Assembly (NCBI GenBank): GCA_000431155.1
Contig: HF985649.1
Coordinates: 1 to 21,011, forward strand
Source: Bacteroides sp. CAG:927
Lineage (GTDB): Bacteria; Bacteroidota; Bacteroidia; Bacteroidales; Muribaculaceae
Direction: 5' to 3'
DNA: 21,011 nt
In this document: positions 1 to 6,329 of the stretch, one piece after another
Layout: every line of letters starts with the position of its first letter
Position numbering within the stretch: position 1 is the first letter of the stretch
Notes under the pieces: generated by a model
Told to the model about the DNA's origin: nothing
The model's input: only the letters and a program-made list of their open reading frames with translations
The model's database searches: none
Made by a program: the position numbers and the translations under genes

Positions 1-440
1 TTAACCCTGCCCATTTTTAGTGGACAGTAGTGATTGTCATTATAGAATTGCTCAAACTTATTTTTTATCTCATCGCGCACTCTGCGAAATTCAGCCATAA
101 CAAACTCGTCTGAACCGATTGCATCGGAAGGGTCGTCAAAACCGATATGAAGGCGATGCTCCACGTTGCCTACAAACACAGGGCAGCTTTCGTTGGCACC
201 TCCGCATACTGTTATCACATAATCCCACGGCTCGTTGATATATTCGGATACATTGTGAGGTGTATGGTCAGAGATGTCAATTCCCGCCTCTTTCATAACT
301 TCAACAGCCTTTGGATTTACCTTTTCAGCGGGTCTGGTCCCGGCTGAAAAAACGTCAATATCAGAGCTGAACAACTGAAGAAATCCGTGTGCCATCTGAC
401 TACGGCAACTGTTACCGGTGCATAATATCAGAATTTTCAT
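1..440 (-). CDS. arsC: Arsenate reductase, low-molecular-weight phosphatase type (3' end cut by window edge)
   Basis: It reduces arsenate to arsenite in the cytoplasm with thiol electrons, probably from thioredoxin. The ATG is at 438-440 and the frame stays open to base 1, giving about 146 residues, close to the family's usual 130-145. The N-terminus has the CX5R(S/T) P-loop (Cys7, Arg13, Ser14). A Cys79-Cys86 pair (CGGANESC) matches the redox relay cysteines of the thioredoxin-linked ArsC class. A later FDDP at residues 101-104 fits the general-acid Asp-Pro of this fold. The gene starts 12 nt after the permease stop, so it is the distal gene of the ars operon seen here. A TTA at bases 1-3 is out of frame and is not its stop. 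Tyrosine phosphatase activity is an alternative, made unlikely by the Cys pair and the context. Confidence 0.93.
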   Translation of the reverse strand, partial: MKILILCTGNSCRSQMAHGFLQLFSSDIDVFSAGTRPAEKVNPKAVEVMKEAGIDISDHTPHNVSEYINEPWDYVITVCGGANESCPVFVGNVEHRLHIGFDDPSDAIGSDEFVMAEFRRVRDEIKNKFEQFYNDNHYCPLKMGRV

Positions 441-452
441 ATTTATTCTATT

Positions 453-1793
453 TTAGAAGAAATAGCCATATACCCAGCCTGAAATTGTGGCCATGACAAT
501 TACAAGAGCGACATATATCACTGTCTTTTTCGTACCCATAACGCTGCGTATGACAAGCATATTCGGAAGCGATAGTGAGGGTCCGGCAAGCAGCAGGGCA
601 AGAGCCGGGCCTTTACCCATGCCGGATGCGAGCAATCCTTGAATAATCGGCACTTCGGTGAGAGTGGCGAAATACATAAACGCACCGGTGAAACTTGCGA
701 AGAAGTTGGACAATAACGAATTGCCACCGACAGCCCATTCAACCCAACTGTTGGGAATAATACCGGGAAGCTCTATTCCGTCGTGCGTTGAGCCGAGCAG
801 AAACCCCGCTGTCAATACACCTACTGCAAGCAGTGGCAGTATCAGTTTGGCGAATCCCCATGAAGACAACGCCCACTCGCGGTTTTCATCATCGTTTTTA
901 TCGCAGAGCAATATGATTGCAAGCACAGCGACAGAAACTATCATAGGCACAAGGGGAGCCAGTTTTGCATCGGGAATGAAAACATTTGCGATGAAAGCTG
1001 AAATAGCAACGGCAACAGCTCCGAGGATAATCCATCGAGCTTTAAGATGGAGTATCTTCACAAGCATCACGCACAGACCTATTGCAAGGGCAGATGTTAT
1101 CCACCATTTAGCCCCGTAGATAGCAGCCCAGACACCACGGTCGATTGCCGCCGGTGCGCCCCAGTTGGCGAACACAAGGATTGCCACGAGAGTAAAGAAG
1201 AACACAGCGGTCTGCCAAAGCGGGCGTTTCTCCGAAGGTGGTACGATATTCATCTGTGATGCCTCTTTATCCCGTTCTTCCTTACGGAAGATGAACGACA
1301 TCACAAGACCGATTACCACAGCAAACGTAACGGCACCGATAACACGGGCAAGTCCCATCTCAAGTCCGAGGATACGGGCTGTGAGGATTATCGAGAGTAT
1401 GCTGATGGCTGGACCGGAATATAGAAACGCTATTGCCGGACCAAGACCCGCTCCACGCTTGTAAATGCTGGTGAACAACGGGAGAATAGTGCATGAACAC
1501 ACGGCAAGGATGCCTCCCGATACTGAAGCCACGGTATATGACACCCATTTCTTTGCATTTGCACCGAAATACTTTAACACCGCTCCCTGACTTACAAACA
1601 CCGCAATCACACCGGCTATGAAGAATGCCGGGAGAAGGCAGAGAACGATATGCTCACGGGCATACCACTTGGCAAGATCAAGAGTTGAGTGTATGGCGGT
1701 CAACAGCGTTTCACTGTTGACAGGCATGAAGAACGCTGTCAGAAATATGACAACAGTCCATATCAGAAATTTGACATCCTTTCTTGTGTTCAT
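453..1793 (-). CDS. arsP: ArsP-type permease (ArsP_1/DUF318 family)
   Basis: This is a 446-residue polytopic inner-membrane protein. Two related halves each carry a glycine/proline-rich signature: GLGPAIAFLYSGPAIS near residues 116-131 and GKGPALALLLAGPSLSLPNM near 393-412. A Cys-X-Cys pair (C99, C101) sits just before the first signature, as in the ArsP_1 permease family. Characterised ArsP proteins export trivalent methyl- and aromatic arsenicals; other members (the SO_0444 group) have been linked to divalent metal efflux. A hydrophilic, charged loop near residues 170-190 separates the halves. The gene starts 22 nt after the thioredoxin-like gene and ends 12 nt before arsC, so cotranscription is likely. 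Operon context favours organoarsenical export; the substrate itself cannot be read from sequence. Confidence 0.85.
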   Translation of the reverse strand: MNTRKDVKFLIWTVVIFLTAFFMPVNSETLLTAIHSTLDLAKWYAREHIVLCLLPAFFIAGVIAVFVSQGAVLKYFGANAKKWVSYTVASVSGGILAVCSCTILPLFTSIYKRGAGLGPAIAFLYSGPAISILSIILTARILGLEMGLARVIGAVTFAVVIGLVMSFIFRKEERDKEASQMNIVPPSEKRPLWQTAVFFFTLVAILVFANWGAPAAIDRGVWAAIYGAKWWITSALAIGLCVMLVKILHLKARWIILGAVAVAISAFIANVFIPDAKLAPLVPMIVSVAVLAIILLCDKNDDENREWALSSWGFAKLILPLLAVGVLTAGFLLGSTHDGIELPGIIPNSWVEWAVGGNSLLSNFFASFTGAFMYFATLTEVPIIQGLLASGMGKGPALALLLAGPSLSLPNMLVIRSVMGTKKTVIYVALVIVMATISGWVYGYFF

Positions 1794-1815
1794 AACAGTC
1801 CATGTTGTGTTCAGA

Positions 1816-2226
1816 TTATATTCCGAGTGCCTTCTTCACTTCGTCAGCTGTCGGAACGTGTCCCTTGATTTTTACCGTCCCGTCAACGACCACCGCTGGG
1901 GTCGTCATAATGTTGTAGCTCATCATCTCGGCTATATCCTCGATTTTGGATAGCTTGACATCAACATGGTTTTCTGCGATTACGCGCTCGACTACCTTGT
2001 ATGTTTCCTTGCATTTGGAACAGCCGGGACCCAGCACGAGAACCTCTTTGGCTTCCCCTCCGCCAGTGGCAGTGCAGCAGGAAGAAGAAGTCTCGGAGCC
2101 ACATCCGCAAGAGGCCTGCGGTTTGTCATCATCTTCGACGATGATATTGTCGCCACACGAGCATTTGGGCTTTGAAGAGAAGAGATTAGCCCAGAATCCT
2201 TTTTTGTTTTCTTTGATATTTCCCAT
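1816..2226 (-). CDS. ArsE-like small thioredoxin-fold redox protein with a cysteine-rich N-terminal extension
   Basis: The C-terminal part, residues 61-136, is a small thioredoxin fold of the TM0996/MTH895 (thioredoxin_3) type. It has a CSKC active site (C69, C72), and its cis-Pro is in the TTPAVVVDG stretch. Residues 20-57 form an unusual extension with six cysteines: C22, C24, C40, C42, C50 and C51, arranged as CSC, CGC and CC. A 28-residue upstream extension to 2310 is possible, but it would overlap the arsG-like gene, whose stop is at 2279-2281. I therefore chose the ATG at 2224-2226 (MGNIKENK), which gives 136 residues. In arsEFG operons a protein of this type works with ArsF in reducing nitrophenylarsenicals. 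Here the ArsE role is inferred from the fold and from adjacency to the ArsF and ArsG homologues. The cysteine-rich tail could bind As(III) or another soft metal. Confidence 0.82.
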   Translation of the reverse strand: MGNIKENKKGFWANLFSSKPKCSCGDNIIVEDDDKPQASCGCGSETSSSCCTATGGGEAKEVLVLGPGCSKCKETYKVVERVIAENHVDVKLSKIEDIAEMMSYNIMTTPAVVVDGTVKIKGHVPTADEVKKALGI

Positions 2227-2278
2227 TTGTTTTATTATTTGTTTTTCGCCTTTTGACGAACATAATCTGTAAAATTTT

Positions 2279-2986
2279 TTAGAAGAACATAGTAACGCAG
2301 TAATACACACCGATACCTATAAACAGAATACCGACAATGATATTAAGCCATTTCTGAATAGTGCGCAGTTTGCCGTAGAACTCACCGACCTTTTCAACGC
2401 TGAACGCGAGAATCCATGCTACTGCAAGCACCGGGAGAGCGGTGGCGACAGCAAACAATACAGGCAGAAGCCAGCCTGCGCTTGCCGTTACCGACATCGG
2501 TATCAGCATACCGAAGTACAGCACTCCGCTTGTAGGGCAGAAAGCCATCGCGAACAGAACACCGAGCAGCAATGCTCCCCATCCCCCTTTTCGGGCAAGA
2601 CCTTCACCGTTGCCACCGAAGCCGAACTGAGGCAGATTGAGCTTATGCCCGAACAGCATGAAAAGCCCGATAAGCAGCAACAGCGGCCCAATCAGCAGCT
2701 CGCCCCATTTCCCTATTGCCTTTTGTATCCCGAACACGCTTGCACCCTCTTTCAGAATAGAGATAAGGATGACGCCAAGGATGGTATATGAGACAACTCG
2801 TCCTAAAGTGTAAAGGACACCATTTCGGAAAATGCGCCTGCGGTTCTCTATATCCTTACTGATGTAACCGATCGCGGCTATATTGGTGGCAAGCGGACAT
2901 GGCGAGATGGCGGTGAGTAGTCCGAGGAGGAAAGCCGTCAGAGCCGGAGCTGTGCTGTTGTCAAGTAAAGTCTGTAACCAGTCCAT
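2279..2986 (-). CDS. arsG: DsbD/CcdA-like membrane protein, ArsG-family (aromatic arsenical efflux permease)
   Basis: This is a 235-residue membrane protein with about six hydrophobic segments. Conserved cysteines lie in SPCP (C30) and AFCPTSG (C150), the paired intramembrane cysteines typical of the CcdA/DsbD transmembrane domain. Proteins of this kind beside arsE and arsF homologues belong to the ArsG family, which is reported to export trivalent aminophenyl arsenicals made by ArsEF. A DsbD-like role, passing cytoplasmic reducing power to the periplasmic lipoprotein encoded just upstream, is an equally reasonable reading of the cysteines. Its ATG (2984-2986) shares one base with the TAA stop of the ArsF-like gene, so translation is probably coupled. 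It has no thioredoxin domain of its own, unlike full DsbD. Confidence 0.82.
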   Translation of the reverse strand: MDWLQTLLDNSTAPALTAFLLGLLTAISPCPLATNIAAIGYISKDIENRRRIFRNGVLYTLGRVVSYTILGVILISILKEGASVFGIQKAIGKWGELLIGPLLLLIGLFMLFGHKLNLPQFGFGGNGEGLARKGGWGALLLGVLFAMAFCPTSGVLYFGMLIPMSVTASAGWLLPVLFAVATALPVLAVAWILAFSVEKVGEFYGKLRTIQKWLNIIVGILFIGIGVYYCVTMFF

Positions 2987-3411
2987 TATTTCAACGATTG
3001 CCGGATTTTGTCAGCAAGACCTTTTTTGAAGCCGTCTGGATTGTTACGGGCATTACCGAAGCCAAACTCAGTGAGGTTGTTTCGGCTCTCTTTTCCGCCT
3101 TTCCATTTATTGACAAAGAGAGATGACCATGTTACCTCGTACTTATCGGCGATTTTTTCTCCTTCCGGGGTAGAGATATCGACTGTCTTGAATACGACAG
3201 TGCCATTTTTCAGCTCGTTTGCAAAAAGAGTATTTACTACCTCTTTTGCGTTTTTCTCGATGGCCATACAGGTGGCACAGCGTTGTTTGCCGTGAAAATA
3301 TATCACTTCCACTCTATCCTTTTCAGGAGATTTTGCGGCGGCGGTGTTTTCCCCGCTTCCGCATGACATCAGCCCTATCATAAGGGCGAGAAACATCAGT
3401 AACTTTTTCAT
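2986..3411 (-). CDS. arsF: ArsF-like thioredoxin-fold lipoprotein
   Basis: The protein has 141 residues. The start at 3409-3411 (MKKLLMFL) gives a textbook lipoprotein signal ending in LMSC (C17); a longer reading to 3459 would put 16 residues ahead of it and spoil the signal. After a polar linker, the mature part has a CATC redox site (C45, C48) in a thioredoxin-like context (VEVIYFHGKQRC). This family is annotated as the ArsF subunit of nitrophenyl-arsenical reduction in arsEFG operons. Lipid anchoring implies a periplasmic site of action. The next gene, a DsbD-like membrane protein, could recharge its CXXC. The stop overlaps that gene's start by one base. The 68-nt gap upstream, after arsR, holds a near copy of the motif found at the arsR promoter, which suggests separate or reinforced control by ArsR. 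Confidence 0.8.
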   Translation of the reverse strand: MKKLLMFLALMIGLMSCGSGENTAAAKSPEKDRVEVIYFHGKQRCATCMAIEKNAKEVVNTLFANELKNGTVVFKTVDISTPEGEKIADKYEVTWSSLFVNKWKGGKESRNNLTEFGFGNARNNPDGFKKGLADKIRQSLK

Positions 3412-3436
3412 GTGCTTAAATGTATTTAATTGAGTT

Positions 3437-3458
3437 GTTATTTGCCGAATTACGAACA
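3437..3458 (-). promoter_or_regulatory. Candidate second ArsR operator, upstream of arsF
   Basis: Read on the minus strand, this 22-nt block begins TGTTCGTAATTCGGC. It matches the block at 3824-3845 at 17 of 22 positions by eye. It lies 26 nt upstream of the arsF-like start. Its TAATTCGG is a degraded version of the promoter -7 element present in the other copy. Binding by ArsR is inferred from the repetition alone. Confidence 0.4.
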
Positions 3459-3479
3459 TAATAAATAAAAAAATAGTGC

Positions 3480-3809
3480 TTACGAGCAGCAGCTATTCTT
3501 TTTTGAGGGACAGCAGTCGTCAAGCATCTGTGAAAACAGTTGCCGTGCAAGTTTCCAGTTCTCTGCGTTGATGCAATACTTTACTTTTGGAGGCTCGATA
3601 GTGCCTTGTATTAAGCCTGCCTCTTTCAACTCGCTCAGATGTTGCGACACAGTGGCTTTTGCAATCGGAAGCACCTCGTGTATATCGCCGAAGAAACATT
3701 CGTTTCTCCGAGCGAGAAAATTGAGAATCGCTATCCGCGTGGGATGCCCCATCGCTTTTGCAAACCTCGCAAGACGCTCCTGTTCGGGTGTTATCTCTAA
3801 TTTTGCCAT
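3480..3809 (-). CDS. arsR: ArsR/SmtB-family arsenic-responsive repressor
   Basis: This 109-residue winged-helix regulator is the first gene of the ars operon. The DNA-binding helix-turn-helix is clear around residues 43-68 (IHEVLPIAKATVSQHLSELK), preceded by the family's GHPTRIAILNFL stretch. The classical ELCVCDL metal site is replaced by NECFFGDI, which keeps one cysteine (C38). Clustered cysteines appear at the C-terminus instead (CCPSKKNSCC, C99, C100, C107, C108). Arsenite sensing probably uses some of these, as other ArsR lineages have moved their thiolate sites. The start at 3807-3809 is the only sensible one and is preceded by a good promoter. ArsR proteins repress their own operons and release DNA when As(III) or Sb(III) binds; autoregulation here is inferred. 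Confidence 0.93.
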   Translation of the reverse strand: MAKLEITPEQERLARFAKAMGHPTRIAILNFLARRNECFFGDIHEVLPIAKATVSQHLSELKEAGLIQGTIEPPKVKYCINAENWKLARQLFSQMLDDCCPSKKNSCCS

Positions 3810-3823
3810 ATCATTTTTTATTT

Positions 3824-3845
3824 GTTGTTCGCAAAATTACAAACA
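3824..3845 (-). promoter_or_regulatory. Candidate ArsR operator overlapping the arsR promoter
   Basis: On the minus strand the 22-nt block begins TGTTTGTAATTTTGC. An 18-bp core (3825-3842) is an imperfect dyad of the form GTTnG.AAnnTT.CnAAC, with 6 of 9 pairs matching. It covers the promoter's -7 element at 3832-3839, so a bound repressor would block transcription. A near copy lies at 3437-3458. Confidence 0.45.
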
Positions 3846-3863
3846 ATATTTGATATATCCAAA
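3832..3863 (-). promoter_or_regulatory. Bacteroides-type promoter of the ars operon
   Basis: Read on the minus strand, TTTG (3860-3863), 20 nt, then TAATTTTG (3832-3839). This matches the Bacteroidota primary sigma consensus TTTG-N19-21-TAnnTTTG. The start codon of arsR follows 22 nt after the -7 element, leaving a short leader. A small palindrome, GATATATC (3852-3859), sits beside the -33 element. Confidence 0.6.
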
Positions 3864-3982
3864 CATAGCGATGATTTTTTTGAGGCGAGCAAAGTCTCAC
3901 GAGGATTACGTGATGTTAAATGGCATTAAATAATCCGGCACCACTAAGTTGTCAGAACATCGTATCATTTGATGTCAACAAA

Positions 3983-4024
3983 ACACCCAATATTACTGCC
4001 ATTTCTGGGTGTAATATTGGGTGT
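3983..4024. repeat. 14-bp perfect inverted repeat with 14-nt loop downstream of tRNA-Ser
   Basis: The arms at 3983-3996 (ACACCCAATATTAC) and 4011-4024 are exact reverse complements, and the loop is 3997-4010. Read on the minus strand, the hairpin lies 36 nt beyond the tRNA 3' end and is followed by TTTTGTT, so it could end tRNA transcription. The arms also contain TGGGTGT units that recur between them, which suggests protein binding sites instead. Both readings are inference. Confidence 0.6.
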
Positions 4025-4029
4025 AGATT
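4006..4029 (+). repeat. Direct repeats TGGGTGTA with 12-nt period (arm-type site candidates)
   Basis: TGGGTGTA begins at 4006 and again at 4018; after each copy the sequence continues with a short AT stretch. A third copy of TGGGTGT occurs in inverted orientation at 3983-3989. Closely spaced short repeats beside a tRNA 3' end resemble the arm-type binding sites of tyrosine recombinases. No integrase gene is visible in the window. Confidence 0.4.
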
Positions 4030-4037
4030 TTGCAAAC

Positions 4038-4052
4038 GCTTGATAATCAAGC
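4038..4052. repeat. 15-nt palindrome next to tRNA-Ser 3' end
   Basis: GCTTGAT-A-ATCAAGC is a perfect palindrome around one central base. It ends 7 nt short of the tRNA 3' end at 4060. With no loop it is a poor terminator. It could be a recombinase core site or a regulator site; function unknown. Confidence 0.45.
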
Positions 4053-4059
4053 TTATTTG

Positions 4060-4146
4060 CGGAAAGACAGGGATTCGAACCCTGGGTACCCGTAAGGGTA
4101 CAACGGTTTTCGAGACCGTCCCGATCGACCGCTCCGGCATCTTTCC
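4060..4146 (-). tRNA. tRNA-Ser (anticodon CGA)
   Basis: The 87-nt class II tRNA has acceptor arms GGAAAGA (4140-4146) and TCTTTCC (4061-4067), with discriminator G at 4060. The anticodon loop CTCGAAA places CGA at 4110-4112, and the anticodon stem is ACGGT/ACCGT. The long variable arm contains a hairpin TACCC/GGGTA, and the T arm has GGTTCGAATCC. It reads UCG serine codons. The 3' CCA is not encoded. It lies between the glycosidase gene and the ars operon, with the ars side at its 3' end, the side where integrating elements insert. Confidence 0.96.
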
Positions 4147-4165
4147 TTGCGGTGTTATGTGACTG

Positions 4166-4196
4166 CAAAGTTAAGAAACTTTTTCGTGCCCGCAAA
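4166..4196 (-). promoter_or_regulatory. Promoter of tRNA-Ser
   Basis: On the minus strand, TTTG (4193-4196), 19 nt, TAACTTTG (4166-4173). This is a full match to the Bacteroides TTTG-N19-TAnnTTTG consensus. The tRNA 5' end lies 19 nt after the -7 element, leaving a short leader for RNase P to remove. Confidence 0.75.
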
Positions 4197-4215
4197 ATCT
4201 TTGTCGCAATTTGCG

Positions 4216-6309
4216 CTATTCGGCGCAAGTGCCGGAGAGAATGGTGACGGATGAGGGTGCAAGCGTCAGTGTCAGAGGGGTGTCTATGGCTATTGGTGTG
4301 CCTGTCGGAAGCCCTTCGGGTATCGGTTGCGAATCAAATGCGCTGCTCAAAACTATGGGAGCATTAATGTGAGCGGGTATGTCAAGAGCTTCACGAAGTG
4401 TAAGGGTAATGGTGTCGGATTCGGTTGACGGATTACGCAGGGTGAGCATTGATTTGTGGTCGTTCCATGCAGCCCATCCGTAGATAGCTGTGCGTTCGCC
4501 GTTCCAGGGATTGCCACCTACCCAATGCACATCGGGCAGAATGTCGGCATTGTCGTTTTGCCATTTGATGCAGTCGGCCATATCGCCCCACAGTTTTCCA
4601 CCCTCAATGGAATCAAGCAGCTCATAATCGCAGTAAAGCTCTACCATCCCTGATCCGCAGGCAAAAGCACAACGCAGCTCGTTGAGTATTGAGGGGTAGG
4701 ACATATCTTTTGACACATCTCCAAGTTTAGTTAGGATAAACCCATGAGTCATAAGGGTGTTGATGGGGCAAAGGGGTGAATTCTGCACAAAATTCTGGTG
4801 AACAAGGCGGTCGCGGTATGTGATCCATGTCTCGCGGTCATTGGCTCCGGTGCCTATAGTGCCGTGGTCACCCTCCTGACGCCAGACTGCGTCTGTAAAC
4901 TGAAACCAAAACGGAGATGCCCAAGTGCCTACAGTAGTGTTGAGGAATATATCCGGACGCATTTTGCGCACTTGGCGTTCGATATTTATAATTCCTTCGG
5001 CATTTTCATCACCTACAGCTCCGGGGTCCGGTCCAACAGATGAGAACTGGGCACTGATACCGTCAAATTTAAAGAATCGGAAATCGTTGTTGTCTATCAG
5101 GTTCTTGCATGCGCCAAGAAAAGTGTCATAATAAAGCGGATTGCTCAGTTGCATTCCTCCGTTGGAAGCCCAATAAGCGCGCCGATACTCTCCCGATTCT
5201 CCATATCCGCCTACCGGTCCGAGCCATGCACCGGTGCCGGTGTGCATGTCACGTGCTATGGAGTCAACTTCTGCAAATCCGTTGGGAAATCCGGGATTAA
5301 ATCCCCATGTACCGTAGGAGTCCCAGCCATCGTCCCATACAAAACATGCTATGTTGGAGCCATGACGCTTGTGGAGATTCTCTTCCCATTTCTTTGCCAC
5401 GCGCACACAATCGTTTATGGTCATGTTGCCGGCATATTCCGGAGCGGGCGCATTGTTGCGGTCAATATTTAGTTCGTACCACGAATTGTAGATAGGGAAA
5501 GGACGCCATGGCACTGCGCGTTCACGTTCGCTGTAGGCAAGAAACGATCGCCTCTTTTGCCCCGGTGCTATGAGGCCCACCACGCTGCTTACTTCCCACG
5601 GAAGGGCAGGAGTCAGGGTGGTCTGGCGGCTCCACTTTCCGGTTACGGAGTAGGCACCTGCGTGATTGGCGAGAGGTGTGATGGTATTTATGCCCATCGG
5701 CGTTTCCAATCCGGCAAAAACACGGTCGCCGCACAGCACAGCACCGCGTGTGTTGCCAACTGCAACCGGCACTTTTTCCCCGTCAACAGACACAAGCTTA
5801 TATTCCATAGGATAAACAGCAAGCATCGGCAGTGAATCTGTGGTGGACAACCGCATTTGAGTGCGCAGATAATGCGAACCGTCGCGGAGCACTGCCCACC
5901 AATCCACTGTAAGAGGCCCGTGCTTGAATGTGGCCTCAATCGCTTTCCCGTCAATTCGCTCCGACCCTTTTGCCGCAGATTCGTTGCCTTGCAAATCCGT
6001 GATGCGGAGATTGCTTACGGTCATTTGTGATGCCGGTATCAGTGTGCTGTCGCCGAGCAATATTTCAAACAGTTCAGAGCCGGGAAGAAGCCCCATTGAG
6101 GGAGCACCGTTGAATGTTACTTTTCCGTTGTCATTGCTGAATGAGGCAGAGAAAAGGTCGTTTGAGAGCACGTATTGATTCCCCTGTTGCTGTGAATGTG
6201 CCTCCCCGGGCTGTGCCGGTTGCGGAAATTTAACGGCTTGGGCAGAAATTGAGAACAAACATGTTGCTGCAATAGCAGCGGCAAGAGTTGTTTTTAATTT
6301 TAGAGTCAT
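4216..6309 (-). CDS. Secreted clan GH-D (GH36-like) glycoside hydrolase, 'enterotoxin' annotation family
   Basis: This is a 697-residue exported protein with a signal peptide ending near AQA (residues 23-25). An N-terminal beta-sandwich region (about 40-260) is followed by a TIM-barrel-like catalytic region. Candidate residues are WDDGWD (325-330), the nucleophile motif FKFDG (D416), typical of GH27/GH36/GH31-like barrels, and WRQEGDH (D481) as likely acid/base. A small beta domain closes the C-terminus. Homologues in Bacteroidota are often labelled 'enterotoxin' without toxin evidence. The best reading is an alpha-galactosidase- or alpha-N-acetylgalactosaminidase-like enzyme acting on host or plant glycans in the periplasm or at the surface. 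It follows porU by only 20 nt, suggesting one transcript. No type IX C-terminal sorting domain is apparent, and no SusC/SusD genes are in view. The substrate is unknown. Confidence 0.75.
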   Translation of the reverse strand: MTLKLKTTLAAAIAATCLFSISAQAVKFPQPAQPGEAHSQQQGNQYVLSNDLFSASFSNDNGKVTFNGAPSMGLLPGSELFEILLGDSTLIPASQMTVSNLRITDLQGNESAAKGSERIDGKAIEATFKHGPLTVDWWAVLRDGSHYLRTQMRLSTTDSLPMLAVYPMEYKLVSVDGEKVPVAVGNTRGAVLCGDRVFAGLETPMGINTITPLANHAGAYSVTGKWSRQTTLTPALPWEVSSVVGLIAPGQKRRSFLAYSERERAVPWRPFPIYNSWYELNIDRNNAPAPEYAGNMTINDCVRVAKKWEENLHKRHGSNIACFVWDDGWDSYGTWGFNPGFPNGFAEVDSIARDMHTGTGAWLGPVGGYGESGEYRRAYWASNGGMQLSNPLYYDTFLGACKNLIDNNDFRFFKFDGISAQFSSVGPDPGAVGDENAEGIINIERQVRKMRPDIFLNTTVGTWASPFWFQFTDAVWRQEGDHGTIGTGANDRETWITYRDRLVHQNFVQNSPLCPINTLMTHGFILTKLGDVSKDMSYPSILNELRCAFACGSGMVELYCDYELLDSIEGGKLWGDMADCIKWQNDNADILPDVHWVGGNPWNGERTAIYGWAAWNDHKSMLTLRNPSTESDTITLTLREALDIPAHINAPIVLSSAFDSQPIPEGLPTGTPIAIDTPLTLTLAPSSVTILSGTCAE

Positions 6310-6329
6310 GGTATAAATTAATGGTATGT

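Noticed and set aside
1..3. TTA as the stop codon of arsC
   Set aside because: The arsC frame places codon boundaries at 3-5, so this triplet is out of frame and the gene continues past the window.
2227..2310. Extended N-terminus of the ArsE-like protein
   Set aside because: It overlaps the end of the arsG-like gene and looks unlike a protein terminus; the ATG at 2226 gives a cleaner start.
3864..3982. Integrase remnant between the ars promoter and the repeats
   Set aside because: No reading frame of useful length or recombinase motif could be recognised in this short stretch.
3920..4228. Open frames on both strands across the tRNA and its flank
   Set aside because: They read through a clear tRNA-Ser gene; the encoded peptides reflect the tRNA sequence.
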